From assembly GCA_050050435.1 (NCBI GenBank), contig JASFUE010000210.1, positions 1 through 6,064 of the forward strand: a stretch of 6,064 bases of DNA, given 5' to 3'. Shown here piece after piece: positions 5,230 to 6,064 of the stretch; the first letter of the stretch is position 1; the number at the start of each line of letters is the position of its first letter. The notes beneath the pieces were generated by a model that was not told the DNA's origin, made no database searches, and worked only from the letters and a program-made list of their open reading frames with translations. A program made the position numbers and the translations under genes. The DNA is from SG8-40 sp050050435 (lineage in GTDB: Bacteria; Pseudomonadota; Gammaproteobacteria; Burkholderiales; Eutrophovitaceae).

Positions 5230-6064
5230 TTAGGGGTTGACGAAATCCTGCATGATCACAGCCATTACGTCGCCTTTTTTCACGCGCCCCGAACCCGGCG
5301 CCATCCAGATGTAACCGTCAATGGGAAATTCGATGGGTTGCGGCAGGCGTGCCCACTCCTCGACAAAATGCAGATAGCCGGCCAGTTCGCCGGCTTTGAT
5401 TTTCTGCTCGGGTACGAAATGCGGTTCGAATAGTCCGTCGCTCGGCGCAAACAGGTAGGATCGCTGGTCGCGAACCATCATTTGTCGGGTCTGGCCTCCG
5501 TCGGACTGCGTAGTTTCGGGTTTGCCTTCGATGATGCCCATCCACTTGAGAACGTTCTCGAGCCCGCGCCCGGCGATGCGTACGGCATCGGGTCTGACTC
5601 GCCCGTAACCACCGATTTCCGTGGAAATGGATAGCGCGCGGTGGCGTTCGGCAGATGCCGCGACGGTGGCTGTTTCGTCAACACCCCAGAAGACCACGTT
5701 GTATGGGGCGGCGAAGGTTTCTGCCAGTGTCTGCGTACGATTGATGATTTTCGGGTCTTCGGTCCAGTGCATGATCGAGCACAGCGCGGCTTCCATCGAA
5801 TTACCCGCGGAATGGACATCAACCGAAACCTCGACTTGCGGCATGATGGTGCCTTCGATGAAATGCGCCAGCATTTCGCAAAAGCTGCCGCGTGCATCGC
5901 CTGGCATGCAGCGATTGAAGTCGCGTCCGTCGATCGGGCACATACGACGCCCGGCCAGCGCTGCCGGCAGGTCTACCGCCGGCAACATGATGACTTTTCC
6001 GTTGACGCTGCCGGGATCGATCCGGCGTGCCAGGCGCGAGATGGCGATTTGCCCTTCGTATTCA
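5230..6064 (-). CDS. Succinylglutamate desuccinylase/aspartoacylase-family zinc hydrolase (5' end outside window)
   Basis: This is the C-terminal 277 residues of an M14-like zinc deacylase; the frame stays open through the right edge, so the apparent ATG at 5988 is internal. The first visible codons, EYEGQ, fit the family motif HGDE-x-EG, placing the zinc-ligand Glu at the edge and the His just outside. Next come LAGRRMCPIDGRDFNRCMPGD (substrate-binding Asn/Arg region), the second zinc His at visible residue 84 in VDVHSAG, and the probable catalytic Glu at visible residue 149 in STEIGGYGRV. A small beta-domain follows, with GYIWMAPGSGRVKKGD near the end. Family members hydrolyse amide bonds of N-acyl amino acids such as N-succinylglutamate or N-acetylaspartate, but many in this broad group have unknown substrates. 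About 50-80 residues are probably missing. It is convergent with the cassette, and nothing links it to export. Confidence 0.88.
   Translation of the reverse strand, partial: EYEGQIAISRLARRIDPGSVNGKVIMLPAVDLPAALAGRRMCPIDGRDFNRCMPGDARGSFCEMLAHFIEGTIMPQVEVSVDVHSAGNSMEAALCSIMHWTEDPKIINRTQTLAETFAAPYNVVFWGVDETATVAASAERHRALSISTEIGGYGRVRPDAVRIAGRGLENVLKWMGIIEGKPETTQSDGGQTRQMMVRDQRSYLFAPSDGLFEPHFVPEQKIKAGELAGYLHFVEEWARLPQPIEFPIDGYIWMAPGSGRVKKGDVMAVIMQDFVNP

Noticed and set aside
1..6064. CRISPR arrays, tRNA or rRNA genes, insertion sequences
   Set aside because: No regularly spaced repeats, no tRNA-like cloverleaf signatures and no transposase-like frames were seen.

Overview
The window comes from a GC-rich Gram-negative bacterium. 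Two Sec-type signal peptides sit ahead of periplasmic or outer-membrane proteins, one protein has a C-terminal beta-barrel ending in Phe, and the histidine kinase has a classical periplasmic sensor loop. A gammaproteobacterium or close relative is the best guess, because the central cassette resembles the Fap functional-amyloid export machinery of Pseudomonas and relatives. The sequence does not fix a taxon.

Layout: (1) Positions 1-175 hold the possible tail of a rightward gene and no other supported feature. (2) Positions 176-2363, minus strand, are a two-gene two-component operon: an OmpR/PhoB-type response regulator followed 4 bp later by a HAMP-containing sensor histidine kinase. (3) Positions 2364-2758 are a 395-bp divergent intergenic region. 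It carries tandem 11-bp direct repeats next to the regulator gene, which look like an OmpR/PhoB-family operator. (4) Positions 2759-5088, plus strand, are a three-gene cassette: a small Sec-exported Gly/Pro-rich protein, a periplasmic C39-family cysteine peptidase (FapD-like), and an outer-membrane beta-barrel with an N-terminal coiled coil (FapF-like). A 12-bp perfect inverted repeat lies between the first and second genes; the second and third are 22 bp apart. (5) Positions 5230-6064, minus strand, are the C-terminal part of a zinc-dependent succinylglutamate desuccinylase/aspartoacylase-family enzyme that runs off the right edge.

How the parts may work together (inference): the small protein crosses the inner membrane by Sec. 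Just after its signal peptide it has a degenerate double-glycine-like leader motif, the kind of site C39 peptidases cut. The periplasmic C39 enzyme could trim it there, and the coiled-coil barrel could then take it across the outer membrane. This would be a reduced Fap/Fil-like pathway: no chaperone (FapA), no repeat-containing amyloid subunit (FapB/FapC) and no FapE is recognisable here. The divergent two-component system is a natural candidate regulator of the cassette as well as of itself. The last gene is convergent with the cassette and probably unrelated.
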